Shown here: positions 1 through 12,049 of the stretch, piece after piece | Layout of the letters: each line of letters starts with the position of its first letter | Position numbering within the stretch: position 1 is the first letter of the stretch | Assembly: GCA_947561585.1 (NCBI GenBank) | Contig: CANNZV010000503.1 | Location: 124,001 to 188,000 of the forward strand | Reading direction: 5' to 3' | Source of the DNA: Caprella mutica | Lineage: Eukaryota; Arthropoda; Malacostraca; Amphipoda; Caprellidae | DNA length: 64,000 bases | Translations under genes and position numbers: made by a program | The notes under the pieces: generated by a model | What the model was told of the DNA's origin: nothing | Seen by the model: the letters and a program-made list of their open reading frames with translations, nothing else | The model's database searches: none

Positions 1-7
1 ATTTCAG

Positions 8-61
8 GAGAAGTACACGCCGATCAGAGAGAAAGACATTGATAATAAACTTATTCCGTGA
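8..61 (+). CDS. candidate last coding exon (partial gene)
   Basis: An acceptor-like ATTTCAG ends at base 7 and is followed by 17 sense codons and TGA, reading EKYTPIREKDIDNKLIP. The stretch is clearly GC-richer and more hydrophilic than the AT-rich DNA after it, which would fit a 3' UTR. The upstream part of the gene lies outside the window, so no family can be given. Frame 3 is also open across these bases (to about 188) but reads as hydrophobic low-complexity sequence. The call rests on splice-site appearance and composition only. Confidence 0.27.
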   Translation, partial: EKYTPIREKDIDNKLIP

Positions 62-1600
62 GATTATCAACGATTCTGTATTATTAGTTAGCTCTGTATA
101 TTTACTGTACATACTTCACTGTGTATATATTGAGTTATTTTTTTATAGATTGTGTTTTTGTTTGTTTATTGAGGTTTTACTTGGTGATGACTGATTCATT
201 TTAGTTAAAAAAAACTATTGATTTTAGTCTAGATTACAATTCAGGTATTGCAATGCATTTTACTTCTCTACCTCATACAAATGTATATTTTCTTTAAATA
301 TTTAATAATTATACTAGTCAATATCTAAATATTTTAAAGCATTATTCAACTGACTGAAATGAATTAAAACATAAAAATAATTTAAACCATTGCCATCAAT
401 TTAGCTGCTCGAAAAAGTTTAAAAGTTTTGTGTTTAGAAATTTAGCGTATAATATTTGAATAGTGAAGCCAGTAATTAATTTCATAGTTACCCTTACAAA
501 ATGAGCGGCAAATAATTCTATAGTTACCCTTACAGTAGGGTTAAAATGTTCATCTACTAATCACGAGGTTTTATAATGCTTTTTCTGGCCATTTTTTCTA
601 TATATTTTGTTGTCTTCGTATATGTATATTTTTGGATGAATTGACATTCACTTAATTTGACTTTAAGTGTATAAATTGTTAAGTTAGTATTATAGTGTTA
701 GGTGGCTAAATCTCTGTATCAGTAGGATGGTTTTAATTGTGATATATATTTCTTTTAGATGTAGCTAGTAATAACATTGTAATAACTAAAAAGAATTTAA
801 GAACATTAAAATCTATTGGTATAAAATGTATTATTTACGAAATTTTTAGTATCTAATTTAAATTTTCTAAATTAATCATGTATTTAAATCTTTAGAAAAT
901 CGAGAGCTCTATCCATATCGTCTTAATTCCCGAGCAGTGCTTTATTTGGATAAAAAATATATGTAGCTATGTAGCATGTTGCTCAGTGTTAGGATGTGTA
1001 ATAATTGTAATACTAATTTAAATAAATACTCAATGTACGTTTCTCTTTTTTCCTCATTTAAAACTGAATTTTTTTTATTTTAAATTTATTAGACCAATCG
1101 TTTGAATTTCACTTCAAATATTTTAAACTATACATAATTAAATCTTATTTTAATGCTCCAATTAGAATTTGAAACAAAAGGAGTAGTCTGAGAAAAATTT
1201 CCATCAGTTCTGGAACTAAATATATGAAAATATAAGGAAAGTTAGGAGACCTTTTTAAAACATTGCTACTAGATACTGGACCAGTACAGTATAGAGTCCT
1301 ATTATTTAGATTCCTTCAGTATATTAACTTGTATTAGGAAATTTAGAATATAACGAAAAATAATGTGAACTCTTAAATAGGACATTTGACTCATTGTAAC
1401 AAACTAACTGTAATGATCACGTAAATGTGCATACGGTGGTTTAAGTAGGAAAATAATATATAAGGAAACCTCCTGGGGATCTATCCAAAAGCTGTTTGTC
1501 GTAAATGGAATAGGACGAACAATTTCATATTTGAATCATTTTGCAAATACTCCCATGTGTACAACACGATTGCAAGCTTATGGACTCTTTACTCTGAATG
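62..1600. other. AT-rich DNA without recognised genes
   Basis: No convincing coding segment is visible. A short direct duplication containing ATAGTTACCCTTACA occurs near 482 and 521. If the exon at 8-61 is real, the first part could be its 3' UTR. Confidence 0.6.
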
Positions 1601-2240
1601 CAACGTAAGCTACCACCTCTTCATTTTCCTCCTTCATCCGTGAGTGCAGTTGTGTTGGCGTTATGTTCCTTGGTAAGAAACCTACGGTAAGTCTTCTGTA
1701 TTTATGTGTATAGTTATTGAATGGTGGTAGATAATTTTGCTCATTGGTCCACTTACAGCTTCAAATGTTTAATTCCTTTATTTTGTCCTATTGGTGCCCA
1801 GGGGCTCCATCCTGAAACTGTCTGTGGTAATTGAGGAGAAGGGAGTGGCGTCCATTGGGCTCCGAACTGTTGTAATTTGGTTTATGGATTGTCTTTTTTC
1901 TTATTTTTACTATGTTTATCATTTTGTTAACCTTATTTGCAGTTTTGGAGGATAGCGCTATGGTTATGCTCTTCAATTACGAGGTCTTAGATTTTTGTGT
2001 TAGGTAGGCATTAAGGCTTCATTTACTATCAGCTCTTCATTTTCCTCTTCCATTCGTGAGTGCAGCCACCAGTGCTTGTGTCCCTTTTCGTCACATTCAT
2101 TGGTAAGTGATTGCATTTACGGAGTAGCTTTTCTGCAGCCATGAACATTGTCACCGACGCTGGTAAGTGACTTTGTTCATGGAGCCACTTTCCTTTGACT
2201 GCTTCTTCCAGTCCTTTGTATTTATTTTCATTTTGACGTC
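1600..2240. repeat. diverged direct repeats, GC-elevated
   Basis: A segment with CTCTTCATTTTCCTC and GTGAGTGCAG occurs at about 1616-1660 and again at about 2035-2077, some 420 bp apart. A second, shorter duplication of about 58 bp starts at GGTAAGTGA near 2102 and 2160. Several GGTAAG motifs resemble splice donors, but no consistent reading frame was found. This could be an old repeat or UTR-like sequence; its identity is unknown. Confidence 0.4.
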
Positions 2241-2905
2241 AACGATATGGCCTTTGGTTCCTCAGCAGACGTTAAACACCTAAATTAATTAATTTTATTC
2301 TATTGCAGAAAACTATATATCTCTGTAGTTTAAACAGATGTTAAACACACTAGTAACAATTAACGTGAAACTAAACTAGTTGTAAATAAATTCCCTATAC
2401 TTTACCACCGTGTTCATGTCCAGACGCTCATGACATTAGATATTTTACTAGTAAAGTGGTAGATGTGTTTCTGATACAGCAAATTATGCAGCTATTCACA
2501 TGCTAATTTCTGGAATAGCAACTTCCTTACATAATGAAAGTACGATGAATAAATAACACAAGTCTACCTAGCTAGTACACCAATTAGTTTTTTCCAGATA
2601 TTCGCACGGGACTCTGAACCTGATTAGGTGACTTAAAATCAGTCTTTATGCAAATTTTAACTGTAAACTTATTGAATACAAAAATGTTTATGTTCTTTGA
2701 TGTTTAATAGAAACCACACTAATTGTTTATCCAGTTTATGGCAGATTATAGTAATCTTGGTGAAGAGAATACTATAAGCTGCTATCAGAATATATTTTAT
2801 TTAGTTCACGTTTAAGACGCGGTTCTATTTCTCTGATATTATTTATTATGAAAATATTCTAAGACTTCATTTTTCATTTCACTTCCAGGCCATACTTCTT
2901 TTATT
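2241..2905. other. AT-rich DNA, nothing recognised
   Basis: No inverted repeat, array or exon-like segment was seen here. Confidence 0.6.
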
Positions 2906-3200
2906 ACCTTCGCAAATTTGCGGAAGGTCATATTTTACCGGACATTTATTTATTCATTTATTATCTTGATATTCGCATAACTGAAAAAGTGTTTAACCAA
3001 ATTGCCTGAAATTTGGTGAAACGATTGGTCAATGTCCAGTGACCTTCTGGTAGAATTTTAAGAGTGACCCGATCAAAGGTCAAGGTCATTTAGAACTCGA
3101 AAAATTTAGAACCATATTGCATGAAACTTGGTGGGAAGATTGATCATTATCCAGTTACCAGTGAAAGTGACGGCGAAGGTATGCGCTATACCGAGTGCAC
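2906..3200. mobile_element. dispersed repeat with CCTTCGCAAATTTGCGGAAGG head
   Basis: The element begins with a perfect small palindrome (CTTCGCAAATTTGCGGAAG, 2908-2929 region) and ends near GGCGAAGGTATGCGCTATAC. In between are two similar halves with TGAAATTTGGTG / TGAAACTTGGTG and AAGGTCAAGGTCA. This type of head and tail is familiar to me from short interspersed repeats of many aquatic and arthropod genomes; that resemblance is from memory. A partial head (CCGCAAAAATGCGGAAGG) recurs at 33397-33414. Confidence 0.5.
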
Positions 3201-4175
3201 GTAATCTAGTTTCTCCATGCTTTGACGTTATTAATCACAACTCTGATTCCGAAACAGTCGTTCAAATATGCATTTAATAAACGATCCGCAAAATATCGTA
3301 TAAAATTAATGTTTAATCCTAAATATCATTTACAATGAAATTCGAAGAAAAATAATGAAAAATGCTCATTTCTGTGGATTCTGTGATATTGACGAGGGAA
3401 TTAGTTTAACGCATAGCAATTAATGCAATCTCTCCAAATTAATAGATTTCTCTGAATTATAATATGAAATATCGAAATTCCGTAAATGATTTATAACGGA
3501 TCAGATTAAATATTCCCGGAAGTATAATTTTGAAGCTGAATACTCAATTAGTGGAGACTACGAATTATTTAACTAATCATAAATTTCGATTGGTTATCAT
3601 TCAAAATATGTTTATATTATATATTCATTGCTGGTGGAAATCAAAGTTTTAGGTCCTTGAATTTTGAATAGACTAATGTCTATTAAAATTCTATTTAGTT
3701 AATTTGAACACGTGCAATAATTAAAATAGTTACTTAACGATGGAGACTAATAGATTATTTTAAAGAAGAGAAATATTAGATTAAAAACTGAAATATTAAT
3801 ATAAGGAATAATATATTATATTAAGACTAAAATATTAATTTGAGACCGAAAAATATTAATTTTAAGAAGAAAGGTATAGTTAACATTTTTCTGATGTTGG
3901 TTCTAAATTTCTACTGTGCCCTGACACTGTATTACAGAACACTGCATTAATAAAACTATTCCCTTCAGAATACTTACACATTAAAACGTGTCACTATTCT
4001 GTGAGGGTTCAAAACGTGGCCACCAGAGGGCCTCACTCACCACAATGAGCTATAAACTTTGATATATTAGTACATAAAAATTAATGTACAATCGATATAA
4101 TATGGGAAGAAAAGTTCTATCGGCATGTGTTGTTATTTGTTGACGGGAGTGCCTTTGTAATTAAGAAAAGGGAGT
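3201..4175. other. AT-rich DNA, nothing recognised
   Basis: It contains a purine-rich stretch with scattered AAATATTA motifs at 3760-3870, but no array or gene was seen. Confidence 0.6.
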
Positions 4176-4364
4176 GAAGTAGTCAAGAGAAATGGAAAAT
4201 GAAGTCAGGAGAAGTTGGATATGAAGTCAAGAGAAGTGGAAAATGAAGTCAAGAGAAGTGGAAAATGAAGTCAAGAGAAGTGGAAAATGAAGTCAAGAGA
4301 AGTAGAAAATGAAATCAAGAGAGGTGGAAAATGAAGTCAAGAGAAGTGGAAAATGAAGTCAAGT
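4176..4364. repeat. 22-bp minisatellite, about 8 copies
   Basis: The unit is close to GAAGTCAAGAGAAGTGGAAA plus AT. Copies differ by single substitutions (for example AGTTGGATAT and AGTAGAAAAT variants). It is purine-rich on the + strand, almost without C, and ends at AAGTCAAGTGAC. Confidence 0.9.
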
Positions 4365-6293
4365 GACAAAATAGTATAAAATCTCAATGTAGTTGAAATG
4401 AAATATTGCTTTAATGTGCAATTTTAGAAGAAAATCTTTGAACCAAATTCTTTTTTGAAGATGAATTTTACTTAAAATACTCTCAAAATAGTTTTTCTAA
4501 AAATGTAATCAGACTAATATTTCATTTTTAGCTATAATATAAACATTTAAAATTACGTTAATATTTGTCAAAAGTGAAAAAATAATAATTCCATTAAAAT
4601 GACGCAATAACAGTTCTAACAGTTGCCACTTCCGGTAACCATTTCTTATTCCCTGAATATCGGAATAGTGACTCATAACTGTTCGAATTCGAGGAAGTGA
4701 TTCCGAACCACTGTGCATTATTAGTGCATCGATAAATAAGTCATGGACACTTCTTGGAACAAACTCTCAAATGTTATTGTGTTCCATCAGCCTAATGTAT
4801 TAAATTGTGAATTAATTCCTAACTATGGCGGAATGGAGATGAAGCGTAGGTGGGGAACATACTTCGCGATGTAAAATAGATAACTTGAAGAACTTGATTT
4901 AAATTTTTTTTTAATTTTCAAGTCATTTTCACTCCCTATCCTACACTATAATTTGAAATCGAATGGAATATAAACATTATAATTTATCACTGAAATCTAT
5001 TTCTTATCATTAATTTCTTTGGTTAGATATAAATTTATAATTAAATTTAATATTTTTATGCCTTATTTTTATTAATTGATAGTAAACATACAGAGAAAAA
5101 GCTTCAATTTACACTGTAAAATTAAATAATCTTGATTTTGAAGCTAACTGATCAAAAACATATTCCTCAAACAATAAAATTACCTATTAAGTATTTACAG
5201 TAATGCACTAGGAATACATCAGGTAGTTAAGTGTCCATTCTTGTGGTCCCTAAAGTCCCTAAATAGCTTTTCTCAAGCTACTCCAGTTAAGTGGCTCAAA
5301 GGAATTCTAATTTGTGTTTATGGAGATGTGGTCAGGTCCTTATCCACAGATCTTAGCGGCCGGGTCTGCTTGCCTACTTAATTAAGTCGGAAAGAAAACT
5401 AGGGAGACTTTTACGATGGAATTTCAAGATGTTTCTGCTTGCAATGCAGATGTTCTTAACACCATGCATGACCTTGTTTTTTTTTATTCTATTTCTGTAC
5501 TGATACTAATATTGTAATACATTTTTTGGGTATAATTTGAACATGCCGAAATGTTCAGATTTTAACTGAGCACAAAATGAAAAATAGAGTGAAAAATATT
5601 TATTGTAGGAGAATATAAAAGAAAATGTATACAATAATTCAGGCCCTTTTGTAAGTACATATTTTCTTTTCTGGATACAACTGCCGTTTCAAACTACCTA
5701 AATATTGAAAAAGTCATACTTTTTATAAATACTTAATAATTATTCTCAATTTGCAATAGGTTCAAAATCATACGAGTTATAATTTACTAATTTGACTAAA
5801 GTTTAAATCAAAACATTCCGTTATTTTAATAATTTTAAAGTACTAAATTTTTGCCACCTAATGTTTTCTTTTGAAAGTATACAATCATTTAAACTTTTAT
5901 CAAGGTAAATTATTCTTATATCCATGAACCTCTCTTTTATGTTTAGTATATCCCCCCATATACATAATTCCATAGTCTTCGCTGAAATGTAGATTTTATG
6001 ACCACTTCCTATTGTATAATCAATATATATATATTCTTTATAATCCAGTATACAATTTATATTCATAATATCTATATTGTGATTGTTTATTGAGAGAACA
6101 TTTAATTCTTAACTATAATATTAATTTTGGATGCATTCAAGTGTATCCATTATATGGTGACTGCCAGTGAGTATCCCATGGATAGCAGCAGGTGCAGCAA
6201 ATGCTCTTAGGCAACCTGTTGTGAATTCGATAGTTTTACGACTTCCATATAGGGCTAGGTATAACGTATAGGGCTATACGTATATGAAACCCT
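4365..6293. other. AT-rich DNA with two small minus-strand ORFs
   Basis: Two ATG-started minus-strand ORFs (4509-4718, 69 codons; 5821-6066, 81 codons) have a fairly protein-like mix of charged residues but no recognisable domain, and chance ORFs of this size are expected in 64 kb. A GC-richer patch at 5220-5470 has no consistent open frame. Confidence 0.4.
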
Positions 6294-6518
6294 AAAGCCC
6301 CCTTCACACTTGCGTTTTTAACACCGCAGGAAAGGAACTTCTTATAATGTGTTCACAATATAGTATATCACTATATTTATATATTTATGGCTCAAAGTGG
6401 AGTTTTTTTCCTATCGCTGTAGGAAAAATCACATAAAATAAATATAGTTCTTATCGCTGAAACACCGAATGATTCACTTTTTTCCCGCTGTGTTTAAAAA
6501 ACGCAAATGTGAAGCTGA
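6294..6518. mobile_element. MITE, CCCTTCACACTTGCGTTT family
   Basis: The left end CCCCCTTCACACTTGCGTTT is matched in inverted orientation at the right by AAAACGCAAATGTGAAG (near 6497-6513), and the arms continue with related CACCGCAGG / CCCGCTGTG motifs. The element is about 225 bp with no coding capacity. Its relative is the long palindrome at 51598-51825. Confidence 0.7.
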
Positions 6519-6721
6519 AGCTTTCTCAATCCTTCGCCAATGGTATCGAAGTATATCATTACTCTGGGTATCGAAGATACATTAGTAACATCAATACGTT
6601 AAATTTTCTAATAGCTTGGCAAAATGTATCTAGTATACACCGATAATTTTCCTTTCACGTCAATCGCTAGGCAAGTGTATCTAACAAAAAAAAATGCAAA
6701 CTTTGTATTTATATAATTTAA

Positions 6722-6820
6722 TTTAAGGCTGCTTCACACATCACCGATATCCGTCCGGCACGTCACCGGTCCGTCTCCGTCACTCTCCTCTCAGTGATTC
6801 GGTGTCAGTGAAAAAATAGT
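6722..6820. mobile_element. one-ended MITE fragment
   Basis: GGCTGCTTCACACATCACC followed by a GC-rich CCGTCCGGCACGTCACCGG stretch looks like one arm of a terminal-inverted-repeat element of the 'TTCACAC' type. No opposing arm is present nearby, so it is probably truncated. Confidence 0.35.
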
Positions 6821-8139
6821 TATATAATTTAATTTCGTATTTATATTTATATTTTATATAAATATTTTTATATTTATATTTTGAATTTATATTTGTATTT
6901 ATATAATTTAATCTGCATCATTAATTCCAATATTGAAATTGGATTATTATTAAAAAAAGTATATATGTACATTTTGATTTTACAATAATGCCAGAAGTAA
7001 GTATAACATATAAAGTTTCATATAATTATTATAGCTCTGAATGTAATATTAATATGAACTCGATGAGAAAAGCCTAAAATAATAAAATTTTGTATAATTC
7101 TTTGTTATGAAAAATGATTTATTAGAAATATATTCTTTTGACAACTAGCATAATATTTACTTTAAAATTGATCATCAACCTGACCGCAATACAATTCACG
7201 TGCCCATTGGTATAACAATAGTAAAATAATAATTCTCCAACATAAATTCATGTCACTTTCAAACAATACTACCTCTGTATATTTTTTAGAAGCCAATTAA
7301 CAAAGATCATATATTAGTCTTCGTAGGTACAGTTGTTTTCGTTTGCCCCAGATTATAATGGGTTAAGACTAGGTATGGTGCGTTATTTTGATATGCATAA
7401 ATACTACTTAAATGATTAGGCATGTCAACGGAATTAATTATAGGTTGGTTGTGCCGTTTGAGTTAGAGAATGAATTTCTTAGAGCTTATCGTGAGGTGAC
7501 ATTTAAATTTATTATTGCAACTTTTAATACTGAACTTTTCACTATGCACTTTAAATATTTTTTTCTTACATGATGATGATTCTTTTAAATCAACAGAAAA
7601 AAAGTTACTGGATTGAATATTGAATTTTTCACTATGCACTTTAAATAAAAAAATGTGCATGTTGAATATTGAAACATGGAAAAATAATGTTACCTATGTG
7701 AAAAATAGGAATAATATTTTAAATTATTATATAATTAATAGTTGTTTGTTATACATATACATTGTACCTTTCTCATACAATGAATGAAATATTTATTTAG
7801 AAACAAAGAAATGTAATTTGTGGGCAAAAAATTATCAAACCTACTCCAACAAAACCAGTTTGAGACAAAAATAGCTTTGTTTCTACTTCTTAATCGACCA
7901 TAAAATATTTTATATTTCAAAAAGTGACACTTACTTCCTATGATTCAAAATTTATTATACAAAAAATTATCAATGACTCAAAATTATACCGAAATTATAA
8001 ATTTAAATAATATGCACATTAACTAATTTTTGGATTATTTCAAACCTGCATGTTACCATGAGTAAATTTTAAAATAATCCTAAAAATTAGGTATTGTGCA
8101 TATTGATTATTATGCCATTTCATTTGTTTTAATCTGAAC
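6821..8139. other. AT-rich DNA with simple repeats and a short duplication
   Basis: At 6833-6910 there is TTATATT-like simple sequence. A roughly 35-bp direct duplication with TTTTCACTATGCACTTTAAA occurs near 7534 and 7627. The minus-strand ORFs in this region are AT-driven and not credible genes. Confidence 0.5.
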
Positions 8140-8286
8140 GGGTAAGTTATCAATTATCGGTCAGTACTACATCTTCGGACATATAAGAAAAGACTATATA
8201 AAAATTGTCATTATTACACAGTGCTATCTAATACTTCTGCAAACCCGGGTTTGCAGAAGTATAATTACACAGATAGCACTGTGTAA
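8140..8286. mobile_element. truncated palindromic MITE (ATTATCGGTCAG family)
   Basis: The left outer arm carries ATTATCGGTCAGTACTACAT, then a second arm (ATTACACAGTGCTATCT) folds onto ATAGCACTGTGTAAT around a centre ACCCGGGT near 8247. The right outer arm expected from the intact relatives at 45924 and 62777 is missing, so this copy is a deletion derivative. Confidence 0.7.
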
Positions 8287-8296
8287 TCACAGAGCC

Positions 8297-8351
8297 ATGG
8301 GGATAATAAGAGAGAATATGGGAAGAATTGTTACCAAGTATGGCAACAAAG
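8297..8351 (+). CDS. candidate first coding exon
   Basis: GAGCCATGG gives a strong translation-start context. Eighteen codons follow, reading MGIIRENMGRIVTKYGNK, and the segment ends at a donor-like AAAG|GTGAGC. It begins directly after the truncated palindromic MITE. No downstream partner exon was identified and no family can be assigned, so chance cannot be excluded. Confidence 0.2.
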
Positions 8352-9825
8352 GTGAGCCCCTTCTAGGGTCACACCCGATTGATAAGGTTGAATTCGATGC
8401 CTAATCACCTGTTTTGAAAGTCAAGGTTAGATTGGAGAGAAGGTTATCTGCTGTACTTTCTCCATAAGGTGCATTATCTTGCATTTTCCTCTTAACTATC
8501 AGAATTAGTACCTACCATTATAAAAATTCTCTCACGTTATGTGACATAGAAAGAACGTTAATAAATGGTGTCATGTGAAATACGGAAGTTGTATTAAAAT
8601 TAGTCTAAGTACAAGAAAGAAAGGTTACAGAATAAAGTTTTATTCGCCTATTTATTAGAATGGAACTTTGACATACTTTGCAACGAGATAAATTTGAAAA
8701 AAAACTGAAAAGATAGTGGCCATCAAATTAATTTAATAAAAGCTATTCTATATATAACCCAATAATTCTAATACAATTTGAAATAATCCTGTCATATCAA
8801 ATATATGGAACATTACTTCTAACCCCATTTTCAATACTCGATACCACCGTTGATTCATTTCAAGAATAACTGTAGGTACTATTTATAGCGGAGTTCAGGG
8901 TAGAATTTTCTTCGAGATATTTTCCAAGAAATGTTATCATGTTTTTCTTGCGGCAGACAGGTACTTAGATTGCTTCTTCGGAAACTATTTTAGGCCAGTG
9001 TCAATCAAATACATCAATCTAGAACCCTTACTTCAATTGAATTGTTAGTGAACATAGTGTACATTAAAATTATATACCTAAAATAAGTGAACATAGTGAT
9101 TCTAAAGAAATATCACGACTTTTTTATTCAGTTATTTATTTGTATCACATGCACGATTATTAGATATATTCATATAAATATTCTATTTCTAATTTATTAT
9201 ACATTTTTGGCATATTTTCTATGAATTTATTAAATAAAATGTAATTTATAGTTAAAAACTATAAAAATTGTTGACTTATAAATGATCAAACTGGAGAAAA
9301 TTTGCGACCGAAGCAATCTTTGAAAAAATTATAAAGGGCATAAATTATTAATGCAATAATAGATTAGGTATGAATGAATGTCTACGAAATATATCTATGC
9401 ACGCAAAGATATATAGAAGGTTTTAATTCACGTGATATTGAGTTTTAATGCTTACACATCCAGCAGGTCACGCGACTCATAGTCTCCGAGGTCACGAACG
9501 GTAGTACAATTTACAAACTATGACGTCAAGCAATCCAATGTTATGAACTGTAATTTCAACATACCTATACATATTTATTCACATATTTTTCACGAATTCA
9601 AAAAATAATATATATGAAGGAATCGAATGTTAAAAATTGATTATTTATCCTGTTTCATTTAACCAACAATAAACTCTTTGAAAATAATTGTGCATTTAAT
9701 ATTAGAGTCCATAGCCACTGTTTTCAAAAAATTACGAAGGGTACATAACACCAAATTACAACCAAGATGACATGTCATTCATATAAACTTATTCTGATGT
9801 CACTCCAATCTAAACATTATATATT
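8352..9825. other. AT-rich DNA, nothing recognised
   Basis: Near 9470-9560 there are diverged motifs (GTCACGAACGG, TGACGTCAAGC) resembling the array that begins at 9826; they may be decayed outlying copies. Confidence 0.5.
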
Positions 9826-10318
9826 TCCAAGCTACGAATTCTTACGTCACATCATTCGAACATACGAACTCTTACGTCACAGTTTTCAAACCTACGAACT
9901 CGTACGTCACAGTATTCCAAGCTACGAACTGTAACGTCACACTATTTCAATATACGAACTGTAACGTCACACCATTCCAACCTACGAACTGTAACGTCAC
10001 AAAATTCAAACAAACGAACTTTTAAGTCACAACATTCAAACCTACGAACTCTTACGTCACACTATTCCAACCTACGAAGTTTTACTTCACACTATATTCT
10101 AACTTACGAAGTTTTACTTCACACAATGTATATTCCAACCTACGAAGTTTTACTTCACATTATATTCCAACCTACGAACTTTTACGTCACACTATATTCC
10201 ATCCTACGAAATTTTACGTCACACTATATTCCAACCTACGAACTTTTATGTCACACTATATTCCAACCTACGAAGTTTTACTTCACACAATTTCAATCTA
10301 CGAACTTTTACGTCATGC
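9826..10318. repeat. 30- to 36-bp minisatellite with CRE-like cores, about 16 copies
   Basis: Each unit holds CTACGAACT, then a variant of TTACGTCAC, then a variant of ATTCCAACC. The first ten units are 30 bp. Later units gain about six bases (ACTATATTCC) and many change ACGTCA to ACTTCA. About ten of the sixteen units keep the ACGTCA core, the half-site bound by CREB/ATF bZIP factors in animals. The 98-codon ORF over this region is a by-product of the repeat. Confidence 0.9.
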
Positions 10319-10784
10319 TTTTAGTTATGACGCCACACAGAGCACCATTCCGTGACATCAAGTCACATCTAATAGGGATAGCGGCACGCGAATTGCACCT
10401 GGTTAGGGTTCATAAATACTGAAGCACCTTTCTTTCTAACTCATTATAAGAAAAAGAATCTAAAACCTACACCGTATGTATTGATTACACTTAAATGTTT
10501 TCTATTTAATTCCTTTCATTGTTTGTAATTTGTATGGTCTTTTATTTCAACAATGTATTTATATATCACTTATTCTATTAAATTAACTTAATAGGCTTTC
10601 TTGGTAATTGGATAGACTTTTGAAACCATTCTTTATTGTTTAATCTTATTTTGTTGTGTGATTCAAACATGCTAATTAATGTGAAAATTAGACTATATGA
10701 TGATTCCAATAATATTTTGAATACTATTAAAATAATTCATTATCAATATAACTTCATAATCATTTGAACTGAAATTCAGGCACT
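10319..10784. other. AT-rich spacer
   Basis: The stretch 10340-10400 is GC-richer (GGGATAGCGGCACGCGAATTG), but no exon or repeat was recognised. Confidence 0.5.
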
Positions 10785-11020
10785 AACTTAATCACAATGA
10801 ATTTCTGTCAACCCAATCGGAAAATTTATCGGCATATCGACTATTATTATCGATTAATATGATTATCCAATATTCAGTACCATTAAGTGTTTTAAATTTC
10901 TGACAGATTTCGATTTGGTTTTGTAATGATCATTTATAATCGTACACAGATGTTATTTTCTTTTACAATATTGATTATAACTGATAATCGAAATCAGACT
11001 ATCATTGATTATGGATTTTT
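10785..11020. repeat. old dispersed repeat, uninterrupted copy
   Basis: It starts near GTCAACCCAATCGGAAAAT and runs to GATAATCGAAATCAGACTAT. The same order of motifs (ATCAACCCAATC, AAATTTCTGAC, AACATTGATT, GATAATCGAA) recurs at 11985-12048 and 13190-13312, where a later insertion splits it. Confidence 0.55.
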
Positions 11021-11140
11021 TCTATTTTGAAGTAACGTTTTTAAATATTATTTATCATATCATACGGAAAAAATATTTGAGTTAAAAAATATATTGTTAC
11101 AATATTGGTTTCATAAAAAATATTTGATTTAAATTTCTTA

Positions 11141-11770
11141 CAGTGTATTTTTTAGAATCTCTGCTATCGACTTGATTAATTCTTTTCGAAAAAAAATTTT
11201 TTAATGGTAAGATTTTTTAATGCAATGTAGTAGTGTACCTAGAATTAGTGAATATTGATGACATTGTTTTAGAGGCACATCCTATACCTATTGATTTCAA
11301 GAAATTGTGGTTTACCTACTGTTCACTGTTCAGGCTGAGATATTGTTATGATACATTTTCATTTGTAAGAAGTGAATTAAAAAAGACAATTGCATGTATT
11401 TTTCTTTTTTTTTGTTTATTTTGATGAGAACAGAATGCAAAATAGATGATTTCTAAGAGAGCACTTTACCAGTTCCAGCAGTCTGGCCTCCCTAAATATG
11501 GTAGCACAGTTTAACAAATCACAAATGGAGTTGACCCTATTTCTAATTCTTTGAATCATATGTTTAGTTAGGTATTGCTCAGCTGTAGTAAGAATAATTA
11601 ATAATAATCCATAGACATATCATTCATGTGTGAAACAATGCTGACAATTTGATCATACTAGGTAAGTAATTACTAATTACTTAGGTAATTCAAAATTGTC
11701 AATGTTGAAAATTAGAATTTTAGGTAAAAAAATATTCCAGCCGATAGCAGAGTCTCTAAAGAATACACTG
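11141..11770. mobile_element. Tc1/mariner-like non-autonomous element, CAGTGTATT ends
   Basis: The element is flanked by TA on both sides. The left end is CAGTGTATTTTTTAGAATCT and the right end is its imperfect inverse (TCTCTAAAGAATACACTG); CTCTGCTATCG is shared by both arms. A TA duplication and CAGTG-type ends suit Tc1/mariner. The 63-codon ORF at 11233-11424 shows no transposase motif. An internal palindrome lies at 11637-11706. Confidence 0.65.
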
Positions 11771-11889
11771 TAAAATTTTAAATCAAAATTCCACTTGTAA
11801 ATATAAAAATTAGTTACTTAAAATGAAGGTCAATGCAACCAGTTTTTTCTATTTCTATCTAAATTAATGGAATGGACACGTCGCGCTTT

Positions 11890-11952
11890 GTTATGATTTC
11901 GGCAATTAGCTGTTAAAAGCCGTTATGATTCGGAGATTAGCTGTTAAAAGCA
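11890..11952. repeat. two-copy tandem duplication, about 32 bp
   Basis: TTATGATTTCGGCAATTAGC and TTATGATTCGGAGATTAGC each run on to TGTTAAAAGC. Confidence 0.7.
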
Positions 11953-12049
11953 AGGGAATGGCCGTGGTACACTATAGATGGCCTTAGTCATACCCGTTTG
12001 AACTGAATCTATCAACCCAATCCAAATATTTATAATCGGCAAATTGAGT

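Noticed and set aside
1788..1976. Minus-strand QDGAPGHQ as a mariner QDGAPPH catalytic motif
   Set aside because: The match is a few residues at the very end of a short ORF, followed at once by a stop. No other transposase motif or terminal inverted repeat is nearby.
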